Positions 1 to 6,170 of a DNA stretch of 9,555 nt are shown here, piece by piece (within the stretch, counting starts at the first letter, position 1; each line of letters starts with the position of its first letter). The position numbers and the translations under genes were made by a program. Origin of the DNA: JBBDIO01 sp040880365 (lineage in GTDB: Bacteria; Chloroflexota; Anaerolineae; Caldilineales; Caldilineaceae); assembly GCA_040880365.1 (NCBI GenBank), contig JBBDIO010000322.1, positions 1 through 9,555 on the forward strand, in the 5' to 3' direction. Under the pieces are notes generated by a model. It was not told the origin of the DNA. It saw only the letters and a program-made list of their open reading frames with translations, and did no database searches.

Positions 1-115
1 GCATAAATTTTGCAACCCATTACTAACTCTCACGTAACGCATCACTTAACTAAGTCTGGTTAACGAAATCTGGATAACTACCGTCGGTTAAGAGCCTTGC
101 CCGCGGCCATGCCAA
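1..115. other. Non-coding edge downstream of the FemAB gene
   Basis: This AT-richer stretch follows the stop codon of the last operon gene. I see no convincing ORF and no clear hairpin plus T-run terminator in either direction. TCTGGTTAAC (55-64) recurs as TCTGGATAAC (69-78), a weak 14-bp-periodic repeat. It is unclear whether the operon ends here or continues to the left of the window. Confidence 0.4.
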
Positions 116-1333
116 CTAGCCAAAGGGTATATAGCGGCGCACTTGTGGCCCCAGCCAGGTCGCCACTGCATAGGGCAAGCGGGGCCACAGACGGCGCACC
201 AGCTGAAAACGGCTGTCCTCCTGCGCCTGGGTGGTCACCGTAGCCGTCCGTGTGCTGCCATCGGGCTGCCACGTCTGCTGATAGACGGGGACAGTCGTCC
301 CGCCCCATTGGGCCTTGAATTTGGATGCATTGGAATCTGCCGGGCTGCGCCCCATATCCAGCGTGGTAAAGCCCTGGGCAACGGCATCGGCCATAATCGA
401 CCAATAGGCCAGATAGACCGTGCGCAAACTCAGCGCCGCGGGCAAGGTCGCACCCCAAGTGCCCACCAGCGTATCGCCGCGTGCCAGTTGAAAATAGCCG
501 CCTACCGGCTCGCCGGCGTGATAGGCCATTGCCAGATGAATCCCCTGGGGAAATGCCGCCACCACTTCTTCCAGAAAACGCTGGGGAAAGATGGGCGTGC
601 CTGCCAAATGGGTAAAGCGGCTCATGACCGTGTAAAAATCATCCAGCCGCGCGCCGGTTCGGTCAATTTCTACCACCACCTCGTTGCGTTCGGCCATGCG
701 CACCTGCCGCCGAATGTTGCGATCCAGCCCCTGCCACAGCGCATCATGGCCTGCGCCCAGGTCCAGCAAATGCGCTTCGTGCAAGGTAACTGCGCTCAAC
801 CCGGGATGGGCCGCGCGGCTGTCTTGCAGCACCAGCGACTTCGCGCCCTCTTGCCGGGCATGGGTCTGGGCATAGGCCACCAGACTCGCGGCCGCGTCGG
901 CGTCTGCGGCACACAGCCCACCGGGCGTGGTGGTCAGTGTCCGGCCCACCAGCGGCGTGGCGATCCAAAACAGGGGCAACACACCGCGAATGTGCGACGT
1001 AGCGGCGCGGGTATTGTCTCCTGCCACAGTTTCTACGGCCATGACAAAATGGGTTTCATAGCCATAAGTATTTGCCAGCACCCTCTGCCAGCCGCTCAGA
1101 TGCTGGGGCAATCCGGTCGGCGCGTGTGTCACAAATTCATCCCACTGCCCCGCGTGTTCTGTGGTCAGCGGCACAATCTCCAGCGCGCGCGCCGGGGTTG
1201 TCACAGGCCCAGAAGCCGAGGCCGATGTCCCGTTGCCTGTCGCGTTCGCGGCTGCTTTGTGCCCATCGCCATTGGTCGGCGCGGCGACCGCCTCTGCTGG
1301 CTGCCGTTCGGCCTGGGTTGTCGGGTATTTCAT
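116..1333 (-). CDS. FemAB/GNAT-type acyltransferase, exopolysaccharide-locus (XrtA-associated) type
   Basis: This 405-residue protein belongs to the FemAB-like branch of the GNAT fold. Members transfer aminoacyl or acyl groups to cell-wall or polysaccharide precursors; the acceptor here is unknown. Residues 1-50 are low-complexity (Ala/Thr/Asn/Gly/Ser-rich) and probably disordered. The fold appears to start at W64 (WDEFVTHAP). It continues through a basic LDRNIRRQVR stretch (203-212), the family-typical GTPIFPQRF (245-253), and the C-terminal signature GRSPADSNASKFKAQWG (328-344). The end, LPYAVATWLGPQVRR, resembles FemAB proteins of XrtA/PEP-CTERM loci. The ATG at 1333 overlaps the deacetylase stop as ATGA, which implies translational coupling and supports this start although no strong Shine-Dalgarno is seen. 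There is no signal peptide, so it is likely cytosolic. FemAB-fold membership is fairly secure; the XrtA-type assignment rests on remembered motifs and neighbours. Confidence 0.85.
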   Translation of the reverse strand: MKYPTTQAERQPAEAVAAPTNGDGHKAAANATGNGTSASASGPVTTPARALEIVPLTTEHAGQWDEFVTHAPTGLPQHLSGWQRVLANTYGYETHFVMAVETVAGDNTRAATSHIRGVLPLFWIATPLVGRTLTTTPGGLCAADADAAASLVAYAQTHARQEGAKSLVLQDSRAAHPGLSAVTLHEAHLLDLGAGHDALWQGLDRNIRRQVRMAERNEVVVEIDRTGARLDDFYTVMSRFTHLAGTPIFPQRFLEEVVAAFPQGIHLAMAYHAGEPVGGYFQLARGDTLVGTWGATLPAALSLRTVYLAYWSIMADAVAQGFTTLDMGRSPADSNASKFKAQWGGTTVPVYQQTWQPDGSTRTATVTTQAQEDSRFQLVRRLWPRLPYAVATWLGPQVRRYIPFG

Positions 1334-2250
1334 ACGACACCGGGCCTTTCTGCGTGTGCGGACATGGGTCTTTCCGCGTGGGCGGGCATGGGCGCTAAAC
1401 CCGCGGAGGCGGTTGGGCCTTCTGCCGCCAGGTCATCAACCAGATCGACGGCGGGACCAAATGCAAAGTCGGCAAACAGCCGCTCCAGCTTCGCCGCCAG
1501 CGAGGCGCGTCCGTGATAGTGAGTAATCCGTTCGCGCGCGGTCACATGGGGATAATTCTGCCCCAGATCCAGCTCCCACGGATGCACATACAAGATGGCC
1601 GGACGACCCGCGGCGTTGAGATGCCGCACCGCCGCGCGCAGCGCGACATAGGGCATGGCGCGCACATAGAAACCGCCCGCCATAGGCCAATTGACACCGC
1701 CCAGGCGCACGGTCGAAGCGGGCAGTTGCCACAAATCGCCACTGGTCAACTGCATGGGATAGGGAAAACGCGGGGCACCGGGATAGCCATAGAGCATATT
1801 CCGCGTGGGAAACACGCTGCTGTCATAGCGCAGGCCCAGGCGCGCCAGTGTCTCAAAGGCCCAGGGCGTAGTTTGGTTCACCGAGAAATAGGGGGCGCGA
1901 TGGCCGTGGGGTTGTTCGCCGGTGATGCGCATGAGCGCCGCCAGACTGCGATCAATTTCCTCGGCAAATTCCGCAGGCGAGAGGCGGTAGATGAAGCGGT
2001 GGTAGTAGCCGTGGATGCCCAATTCGTGACCGTCGGCGCGAATCTCGTCAATCAGCGCCGGATGATGATCTGCCACATGGCCCAACACGAAAAATGTCGC
2101 CCGCACCTGTGCCCGCCGCAACAGCGTCAGCAAGTGGCGCGTGGCCCCTACGACCCGGCTTTCGAGCCGCGGCCAACTTTCCACACGGCCATTGGTACTG
2201 GTAAGGCCGTGAAACCATTCTTCCAAATCCACCGTAAACACGTTTTGCAC
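1330..2250 (-). CDS. Polysaccharide deacetylase (NodB fold, XrtA/DUF3473-like)
   Basis: This is a carbohydrate esterase 4 (NodB) deacetylase of about 306 residues, expected to remove N-acetyl groups from a surface polysaccharide. Numbered from the chosen start, the NodB motifs appear in order: TVDLEEWFH (6-14, D8), metal-binding HGYYH (80-84), GHRAPYFSV (116-124), YDSSVFP (142-148) and YVHPWELD (221-228). The DLEEWFH and HPWELD forms are typical of the exosortase-associated subgroup. An upstream in-frame TTG at 2262 exists. I prefer GTG at 2250 because GGGTGG (2255-2260 on the complement) lies just before it and the protein then begins MQNVFTVD as relatives do. The C-terminus carries an 8-residue duplication (MPAHAERP then MSAHAERP). 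It overlaps the FemAB gene by 4 bp and follows the AP-superfamily gene by about 80 bp. No secretion signal is visible, as is usual for this subgroup. Confidence 0.92.
   Translation of the reverse strand: MQNVFTVDLEEWFHGLTSTNGRVESWPRLESRVVGATRHLLTLLRRAQVRATFFVLGHVADHHPALIDEIRADGHELGIHGYYHRFIYRLSPAEFAEEIDRSLAALMRITGEQPHGHRAPYFSVNQTTPWAFETLARLGLRYDSSVFPTRNMLYGYPGAPRFPYPMQLTSGDLWQLPASTVRLGGVNWPMAGGFYVRAMPYVALRAAVRHLNAAGRPAILYVHPWELDLGQNYPHVTARERITHYHGRASLAAKLERLFADFAFGPAVDLVDDLAAEGPTASAGLAPMPAHAERPMSAHAERPGVV
1342..1389 (-). repeat. 24-bp tandem duplication in the deacetylase 3' end
   Basis: Two adjacent 24-bp units (1342-1365 and 1366-1389) match at 20 of 24 positions. They keep frame and encode the paired octapeptides MPAHAERP and MSAHAERP near the C-terminus of the deacetylase. 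The differences show that the duplication is not very recent. Confidence 0.85.
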
Positions 2251-2254
2251 CGAT

Positions 2255-2260
2255 CCACCC
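2255..2260 (-). promoter_or_regulatory. Ribosome-binding site deciding the deacetylase start
   Basis: On the coding strand GGGTGG lies 4 nt before GTG at 2250-2248. The alternative TTG at 2262 has only AGAG directly against it. This favours the GTG start, although the spacing is short. Confidence 0.5.
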
Positions 2261-2262
2261 AA

Positions 2263-2333
2263 TCTCTATACACACTCACTGCTCTAAACCCACCGACTTC
2301 TATACCCGCTGACATCTACACTCAATCCTGAAC
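2263..2333 (-). promoter_or_regulatory. Operon spacer with repeated GTRTAGA-like motif
   Basis: The spacer between the AP-superfamily gene and the deacetylase contains GTATAGA on the coding strand at 2271-2265 and 2305-2299, and GTGTAGA nearby at about 2319-2313. TATAGA resembles a -10 element, but I find no -35 at standard spacing. The same motif recurs in the other spacers of this operon. No terminator is seen, so read-through transcription is likely. Confidence 0.35.
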
Positions 2334-4088
2334 CTAGCCCACATAGCCCAGGCTGCGCAGCCGTTCGGCCAGCACATCGCGGTCCGCGCCGGTTAATCCG
2401 GCGTCGCGCCCGGCCATGTCGGCCAGCAGATCGTCATCCCCGCCTTCATCCGCCACACGGCGCAGCGCGGGCAGATGCGCGGCATCCAACGCTTCGTGCA
2501 ATATCCGCCCGTCCATCTGCGCGCCCGCAGGCTCGCCCATGAGCCGTAAAATGGTGGGCGCCAGATCTTCCAGGGTTGCGCCTTCGACCATCGCCCCTTT
2601 GCGCACCGCCGCGCCATAGGCCATAAAGATGCCGTTCATGCGGTGTGTGCCCGAAATGCCCCGGCGCATGGATTCAATAATCTTGTGGCTGCCGAATTCA
2701 TATTCGCCAAACCCAAAATATTCCAGCCGCCGCGGCAAAAAGACAATATCGGGCGCATGTTCAAAGTGCGGCCCGGCATATAGCTCCTCGCGCCGGTAAA
2801 TGTGTTCGGCTACAGCCTCGCCGGTAGCAGGATCGCGCAGCTCTGCCAGCCGTGCGATGATGCGCGTGCGCGTGGCCTCATAGTCTTCGGGCCGAATCGA
2901 GCCGTGCGGTTCACGTCCGGCAACGTTCAGGTGGATCTGCCCCACATTGCCCAGCGAATAGGCCTGTGTGCGCGTCCAATCCACATCGTCGAACGAGAGA
3001 AAAAGCCGCTTGAGCAAACTTTGCCCTTCCCCGCGCACAACCCCACGCTTCAACGCGCCCAGCCCCACCCGCATAAGCATGTCGTAGATGTTCATAGGCG
3101 AAAAGCCCCGGTCGAAGAGCGCCTTTTTCAGCCGTGCGCGCAGAGCGTCCTGCACCTGCATAAAGCCTTCGTCCAGCAGCCAGTTATTCACATGGATAAA
3201 TTTGTGAAACGGTCCAAAACCGTGGTCCGACATGACCACCAGCGTCACATCATCGGGCAACTCATCCACATACTTAGCCAAATGGCGGTCCAGATATTGA
3301 TAGTAGGCGAGAATCGCATCGCCATATTTTCCCGCTTTTTTGGGGTCGTGCAAGGGGTGAGAGGCATCCATATATTTCCACATGGCGTGGCAAATGGTAT
3401 CGGTACCGTTGAAAACCACCATAGCAAAATCCCACGCCTCGCGCCCCAGCAGATGATCCAGCGTCTTCAGCCGCAGATCAGTGGTGCGATAGAGCCGTTC
3501 CAGGAAGGCATCTACGCCCGAATCCGAATAGGCCTGTCCCGGGTCGGGGTAGAGAATATAGTCGCCTACTGCGTCCATGATTTCCTGGGCGAGCGTTGCC
3601 GGATAGGTAAATTCCACACTGGTGCTGGGCGCAGGCATCCCCGAAACCAGCACACCGTTCACCGGCGTGGGCGGATAGGTCATAGGCACATTGAGTACAC
3701 AAACCCGACGCCCGGCATGGCTCAATAACTGATATAAGGTGGGGGCTTTGCAATCCAGCGCGGTGCGCGCCGAAAAATGATAGGTGCCAGGGTCGCGTCC
3801 AATCCAGTCATACAGACTGTGCTTGGCAGGATTAGCGCCCGTGGCAAATGTGGTCCACGCCGGGCCGGTCATGGGCGGCACAGTGCTGCGTACTTCGCCC
3901 TGCGCCCCGTCGGCCATGATTTTCCCCAGCGTAGGCAAATAGCCCTGCGCCACCCACGGTCGAATCAGATCAAACGTCGCGCCATCCAGCCCCAATACCA
4001 AAACTCGCTGGGGCGTCGGCGCACCCGTGCCAGAAGCCCCGTTTGCGCTATTATCGTTATTGCCGTTTTGTTGCCCGTTGCCTCGCAT
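2334..4088 (-). CDS. Alkaline-phosphatase-superfamily phosphodiesterase/phosphatase
   Basis: This 584-residue protein has the metal-dependent core of the alkaline phosphatase / nucleotide pyrophosphatase (type I phosphodiesterase) superfamily. Visible elements are LGLDGATFD with metal ligand D35, PPMTGPAW with the likely nucleophile T74, NGTDTICHAMW (D230, H234), VMSDHGFGPFHKF (D288, H289) and GTHRMNGIFMAYG (H482). A typical LEDLAPTILRLMGEP segment (507-520) follows. The likely chemistry is hydrolysis or transfer at a phosphate ester with two divalent metals; the substrate cannot be read from sequence. Residues 1-27 are Asn/Gly-rich and polar, with no signal peptide or membrane anchor, so it is probably cytosolic, unlike many relatives. 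The ATG start is supported by GGAGAGGG 6 nt upstream (4102-4095 on the complement). It lies between DUF2304 and the deacetylase, so a role in making a surface glycan or its lipid carrier is inferred. Confidence 0.9.
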   Translation of the reverse strand: MRGNGQQNGNNDNSANGASGTGAPTPQRVLVLGLDGATFDLIRPWVAQGYLPTLGKIMADGAQGEVRSTVPPMTGPAWTTFATGANPAKHSLYDWIGRDPGTYHFSARTALDCKAPTLYQLLSHAGRRVCVLNVPMTYPPTPVNGVLVSGMPAPSTSVEFTYPATLAQEIMDAVGDYILYPDPGQAYSDSGVDAFLERLYRTTDLRLKTLDHLLGREAWDFAMVVFNGTDTICHAMWKYMDASHPLHDPKKAGKYGDAILAYYQYLDRHLAKYVDELPDDVTLVVMSDHGFGPFHKFIHVNNWLLDEGFMQVQDALRARLKKALFDRGFSPMNIYDMLMRVGLGALKRGVVRGEGQSLLKRLFLSFDDVDWTRTQAYSLGNVGQIHLNVAGREPHGSIRPEDYEATRTRIIARLAELRDPATGEAVAEHIYRREELYAGPHFEHAPDIVFLPRRLEYFGFGEYEFGSHKIIESMRRGISGTHRMNGIFMAYGAAVRKGAMVEGATLEDLAPTILRLMGEPAGAQMDGRILHEALDAAHLPALRRVADEGGDDDLLADMAGRDAGLTGADRDVLAERLRSLGYVG

Positions 4089-4134
4089 GAACTACCCTCT
4101 CCACTCTATATGCCACTCTCTGTATTCTATTGAT

Positions 4135-4171
4135 GTACTGCCCGCCGGTGTACTTGCCCGCCTGGCGGGCA
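4135..4171. repeat. Short direct repeat plus strong GC hairpin in operon spacer
   Basis: TGCCCGCC occurs at 4139-4146 and 4155-4162, each preceded by TGTAC, forming a 13/14-bp direct repeat. The second copy pairs with GGCGGGCA at 4164-4171 around a single T (in practice a 7-bp stem with a 3-nt loop). The first copy could compete for the same arm. No T-run follows on the coding (minus) strand, so it is not a classical terminator. It may be an mRNA stability or processing element between DUF2304 and the AP-superfamily gene. Confidence 0.55.
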
Positions 4172-4210
4172 CGCATATTCGCCAGACTGCCAACCCCCTG
4201 GTCAGTGTGG

Positions 4211-4780
4211 TCAGCGGTCCGGCTGTGCGTGTCCCCTGTCGTCGGGGTGCGGTCGATCCGGATGATCCGGATCATCTGCCTCCGCATGTCCATTGCGATA
4301 GGCGACGCCATCTGACACGCCAGCGGCTGTCGCGCCCTGCGCGGCCTCGCCAATGGCTTGCACGCCATTCGGAACCGTCCCGTTCTGCGTGCCGGTCCCG
4401 CCCTGTGCCACCGTATCCGGTGCGCTACCCCGCTGCAACTGGTGAATCCGCCATTCCAGCAGCCCGACGCTTTGCGCCAGATCGCGAATGCGGTCGGCCT
4501 GAAACGAAATGAGTACCGATTGGGAGAGCAGAATGCTCAGACAGAAAAGCACGCCAAAAACGACGATCAGCGTGGGTGCATAGGAAACGGCAAAGAGATC
4601 GGCAAGGAAGCCCACCAGCGGATCAAAGACAGTCAAGACAAAGATGACCAGGCTCGCGCCCAGCCACACCAGCGCATATTCTTCGCGCAGCCGATGCTTG
4701 CGCACCAATTGCACTGTCACCAACAGCAAGATCAGGCTAAAGACCACAGCCAGAATCTGCTGTTCAACAGGAATCCGCAT
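4211..4780 (-). CDS. DUF2304 small membrane protein
   Basis: This 189-residue protein matches the DUF2304 pattern: three hydrophobic segments (about 8-27, 36-58 and 69-92) with LREEYALVWL after the first, then a short amphipathic RIRDLAQSVGLLEWRI helix (98-112). DUF2304 proteins commonly sit next to family 2 glycosyltransferases in polysaccharide loci and are thought to assist them at the membrane; the biochemical role is not established. Residues 117-189 form a low-complexity Gly/Ala/Asn tail ending in an Asp/Pro/His-rich stretch, longer than in typical members, and likely disordered in the cytoplasm. Start choice is firm: AAGGAG lies 7 nt before the ATG. It follows the glycosyltransferase by 121 bp and precedes the AP-superfamily gene by 122 bp. 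Confidence 0.88.
   Translation of the reverse strand: MRIPVEQQILAVVFSLILLLVTVQLVRKHRLREEYALVWLGASLVIFVLTVFDPLVGFLADLFAVSYAPTLIVVFGVLFCLSILLSQSVLISFQADRIRDLAQSVGLLEWRIHQLQRGSAPDTVAQGGTGTQNGTVPNGVQAIGEAAQGATAAGVSDGVAYRNGHAEADDPDHPDRPHPDDRGHAQPDR
4261..4276. repeat. Perfect 16-bp palindrome inside the DUF2304 gene tail
   Basis: GATGATCCGGATCATC is a perfect palindrome, preceded by a further GATCCG at 4255-4260. It lies in the Asp/Pro/His-rich C-terminal tail of the DUF2304 gene. It may only reflect repeated GAT and CCG codons. Confidence 0.6.
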
Positions 4781-4787
4781 TCAGACT

Positions 4788-4793
4788 CTCCTT
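4788..4793 (-). promoter_or_regulatory. Consensus Shine-Dalgarno of the DUF2304 gene
   Basis: AAGGAG on the coding strand lies 7 nt before the ATG at 4780. It fixes the start codon and suggests efficient independent initiation within the operon. Confidence 0.8.
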
Positions 4794-4801
4794 CATCAAG
4801 C

Positions 4802-4866
4802 CATACCGTCAATCTATACCGTCAATCTATACCGTCAAGCCAACCTGTCAAGCCACACCGTTCAGC
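4802..4866 (-). repeat. Five-copy 13-bp tandem repeat between the GT2 and DUF2304 genes
   Basis: Units begin at 4802, 4815, 4828, 4841 and 4854. The first three are nearly identical (plus strand CATACCGTCAATC, TATACCGTCAATC, TATACCGTCAAGC); the last two are diverged (CAACCTGTCAAGC, CACACCGTTCAGC). On the coding strand the unit reads GATTGACGGTATA, so each copy contains TTGACG and TATA. The -35-like and -10-like parts are not 17 bp apart in any combination I checked. The array starts just upstream of the DUF2304 ribosome-binding site. It could be an iteron-like binding array or a neutral minisatellite. Confidence 0.85.
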
Positions 4867-4901
4867 GATATGCTACCCGACCCGGACAGCACACGCCCAT
4901 A

Positions 4902-5831
4902 CTATATCGATTCGCCCGGCGTTGGCTGCGTCGCTTCCACGGCGGTAGTCGCAGGCTTGCGCCGTGTTGTTGATCGGGGTGCGGGCAGAGGTGTGGATAG
5001 CGGCAGCGCCAGATTGACGGGACGCGCCGCCGAACGTTCGACGCGTGCCGGCGGGTCATAGGGCGCAATATCTTTCAGCGCGGCGGTCACTACGGCTACC
5101 GACACTTTGAATGCATAGTAAACAGATTTCCAGGCATTGATGGAACTGACGCCGGCCACGCGCGCCCGCATATTCACCGGCAATTCCAACTGCGAAAGCC
5201 CCGCCTTGTGCACAATCACGCGGCCTTCCACGTCGGGATAGTCCTGGGGCAAATAGGTCGCCAGCACATGAATCGCACGCCGGTTCATGCCACAAAAACC
5301 GGATGTGGTATCGGTCGCGCGCGCGCCAATCAGCAGCGAGACGATCCAGCCAAAAAAGCGGATGCCCACCCGCCGCGCCCACGGGATATGCCAATCTACA
5401 TCGGCATTGATAAAACGCGACCCGATGATCATATCGGCGGCGTGCGTGCGCAACATTTGCAAAATCAGCTGCGCCTCGACTGCATTGTGCTGGCCGTCGC
5501 CGTCCAGCCGAATCACATAGTCATAGTTTTCGGCGCGCGCAAACTTCAACCCGGTCTGCACCGCGCCGCCAATGCCCAGATTAAAGGGATGTTCCACCAC
5601 CAGCGCGCCCCCGGCGCGGGCTTCCTGCGCCGTGGCATCGCGCGAACCATCGTTGATCACCAGCACATCCGCTTCGGGCAGGGCCGCGCGTGCGCCCATC
5701 ACCACGGCGCGAATCGCGCCTTGCTCATTGAGAGCAGGGATTATCACCAAAATTCGGTCCTGGTGCGCTTGTGCAACACCGGCAGCCGTCGCGACGTGCG
5801 GTTTTAATATGTGGGATTTTGTTCCAGACAC
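4902..5831 (-). CDS. Family 2 glycosyltransferase (DPM1-like)
   Basis: This 309-residue GT-A glycosyltransferase likely transfers a sugar from a nucleotide donor to polyprenyl phosphate on the cytoplasmic membrane face. Motifs in order are IPALNE (31-36), VINDGSRD (58-65), the DXD-type LDGDGQH (109-115), IIGSRF (135-140), TTSGFCGMNRRA (175-186) and PDVEGR (199-204). The length up to about residue 255 fits a soluble DPM1-like domain; residues 258-309 are a Pro/Thr/Arg-rich tail with no membrane segment. The downstream DUF2304 protein is a frequent partner and may supply membrane association. GTG at 5831 is chosen because AAGGA lies 4 nt upstream. It leaves a 27-residue polar N-terminus before the first beta strand, so a later start is possible. 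It is probably the first gene of the operon. Confidence 0.94.
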   Translation of the reverse strand: MSGTKSHILKPHVATAAGVAQAHQDRILVIIPALNEQGAIRAVVMGARAALPEADVLVINDGSRDATAQEARAGGALVVEHPFNLGIGGAVQTGLKFARAENYDYVIRLDGDGQHNAVEAQLILQMLRTHAADMIIGSRFINADVDWHIPWARRVGIRFFGWIVSLLIGARATDTTSGFCGMNRRAIHVLATYLPQDYPDVEGRVIVHKAGLSQLELPVNMRARVAGVSSINAWKSVYYAFKVSVAVVTAALKDIAPYDPPARVERSAARPVNLALPLSTPLPAPRSTTRRKPATTAVEATQPTPGESI

Positions 5832-5850
5832 AGTTTCCTTCGCCTTCTAC

Positions 5851-5877
5851 ACGCCAAGCGATTTGGCGTCAAATCGC
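5851..5877 (-). promoter_or_regulatory. Two overlapping, mutually exclusive hairpins before the GT2 gene
   Basis: ACGCCAA (5851-5857) and TTGGCGT (5863-5869) form a perfect 7-bp stem with a 5-nt loop. GCGATTTG (5858-5865) and CAAATCGC (5870-5877) form a perfect 8-bp stem with a 4-nt loop. The two share bases, so only one can form at a time. On the GT2 mRNA side the proximal hairpin ends about 10 nt from the AAGGA ribosome-binding site. This could be a leader switch or, as DNA, an operator. A TTGACG (5872-5867) with TAGAAG (5849-5844) at 17 bp also overlaps it, but would leave almost no leader. Confidence 0.6.
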
Positions 5878-5888
5878 CATCAGGACTA

Positions 5889-5976
5889 AACTGCGAAGAA
5901 TCAGCGAAGAAGTTGTCGATGATCACGATCGATGGTCACGATCGATTGTCATCGAAACCATTTATTGTTCGCAGTT
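5889..5976. repeat. Nested direct and inverted repeat array (CGATCG-centred)
   Basis: Two adjacent 13-bp direct repeats, TCACGATCGATGG (5923-5935) and TCACGATCGATTG (5936-5948), are flanked exactly by inverted arms TCGATGA (5916-5922) and TCATCGA (5949-5955). Farther out is a second perfect inverted pair, AACTGCGAA (5889-5897) and TTCGCAGTT (5968-5976). Three GATC sites fall in the core. The symmetry suggests a regulator-binding or architectural site shared by the divergent genes. No known operator is recognised. Confidence 0.75.
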
Positions 5977-6170
5977 GTTTGCCAAAAGCTGCCGCAGCGA
6001 AATCACTTTTCACCACAACTTTTCGTCGAAGCAATCACTTGTATCAGACGTGTAGCACGCCAAATAGTTACGCTTTATGTAGAGAAAGAACGGAGCGAAA
6101 AATCGTCGGGCAGATCCCAGACCCATATGTCTATCATCAGGACGACAACCTGGCGGAGAATGTTGCGCGT

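Noticed and set aside
143..1516. Long plus-strand open frame (about 457 codons) opposite the FemAB and deacetylase genes
   Set aside because: It is antisense to two genes with clear conserved motifs, crosses their junction, and its translation is His/Arg/Gln/Cys-rich with no recognisable domain.
1513..2331. Plus-strand open frame opposite the deacetylase
   Set aside because: It is antisense to all five NodB motifs, has no Shine-Dalgarno, and has shadow-type composition.
2802..3728. Plus-strand open frame opposite the AP-superfamily gene
   Set aside because: It is antisense to the catalytic core of the opposite gene and shows no domain of its own.
4155..4171. Rho-independent terminator between DUF2304 and the AP-superfamily gene
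   Set aside because: The stem is strong but lacks a following U-run on the minus strand, and the surrounding genes look co-transcribed.
4802..4866. CRISPR array
   Set aside because: The 13-bp units are directly adjacent with no unique spacers, and no cas gene is present.
5844..5872. TTGACG-17-TAGAAG as the glycosyltransferase operon promoter (minus strand)
   Set aside because: Spacing is good, but the start of transcription would fall on the ribosome-binding site itself, leaving no usable leader, and the bases coincide with the hairpin pair.
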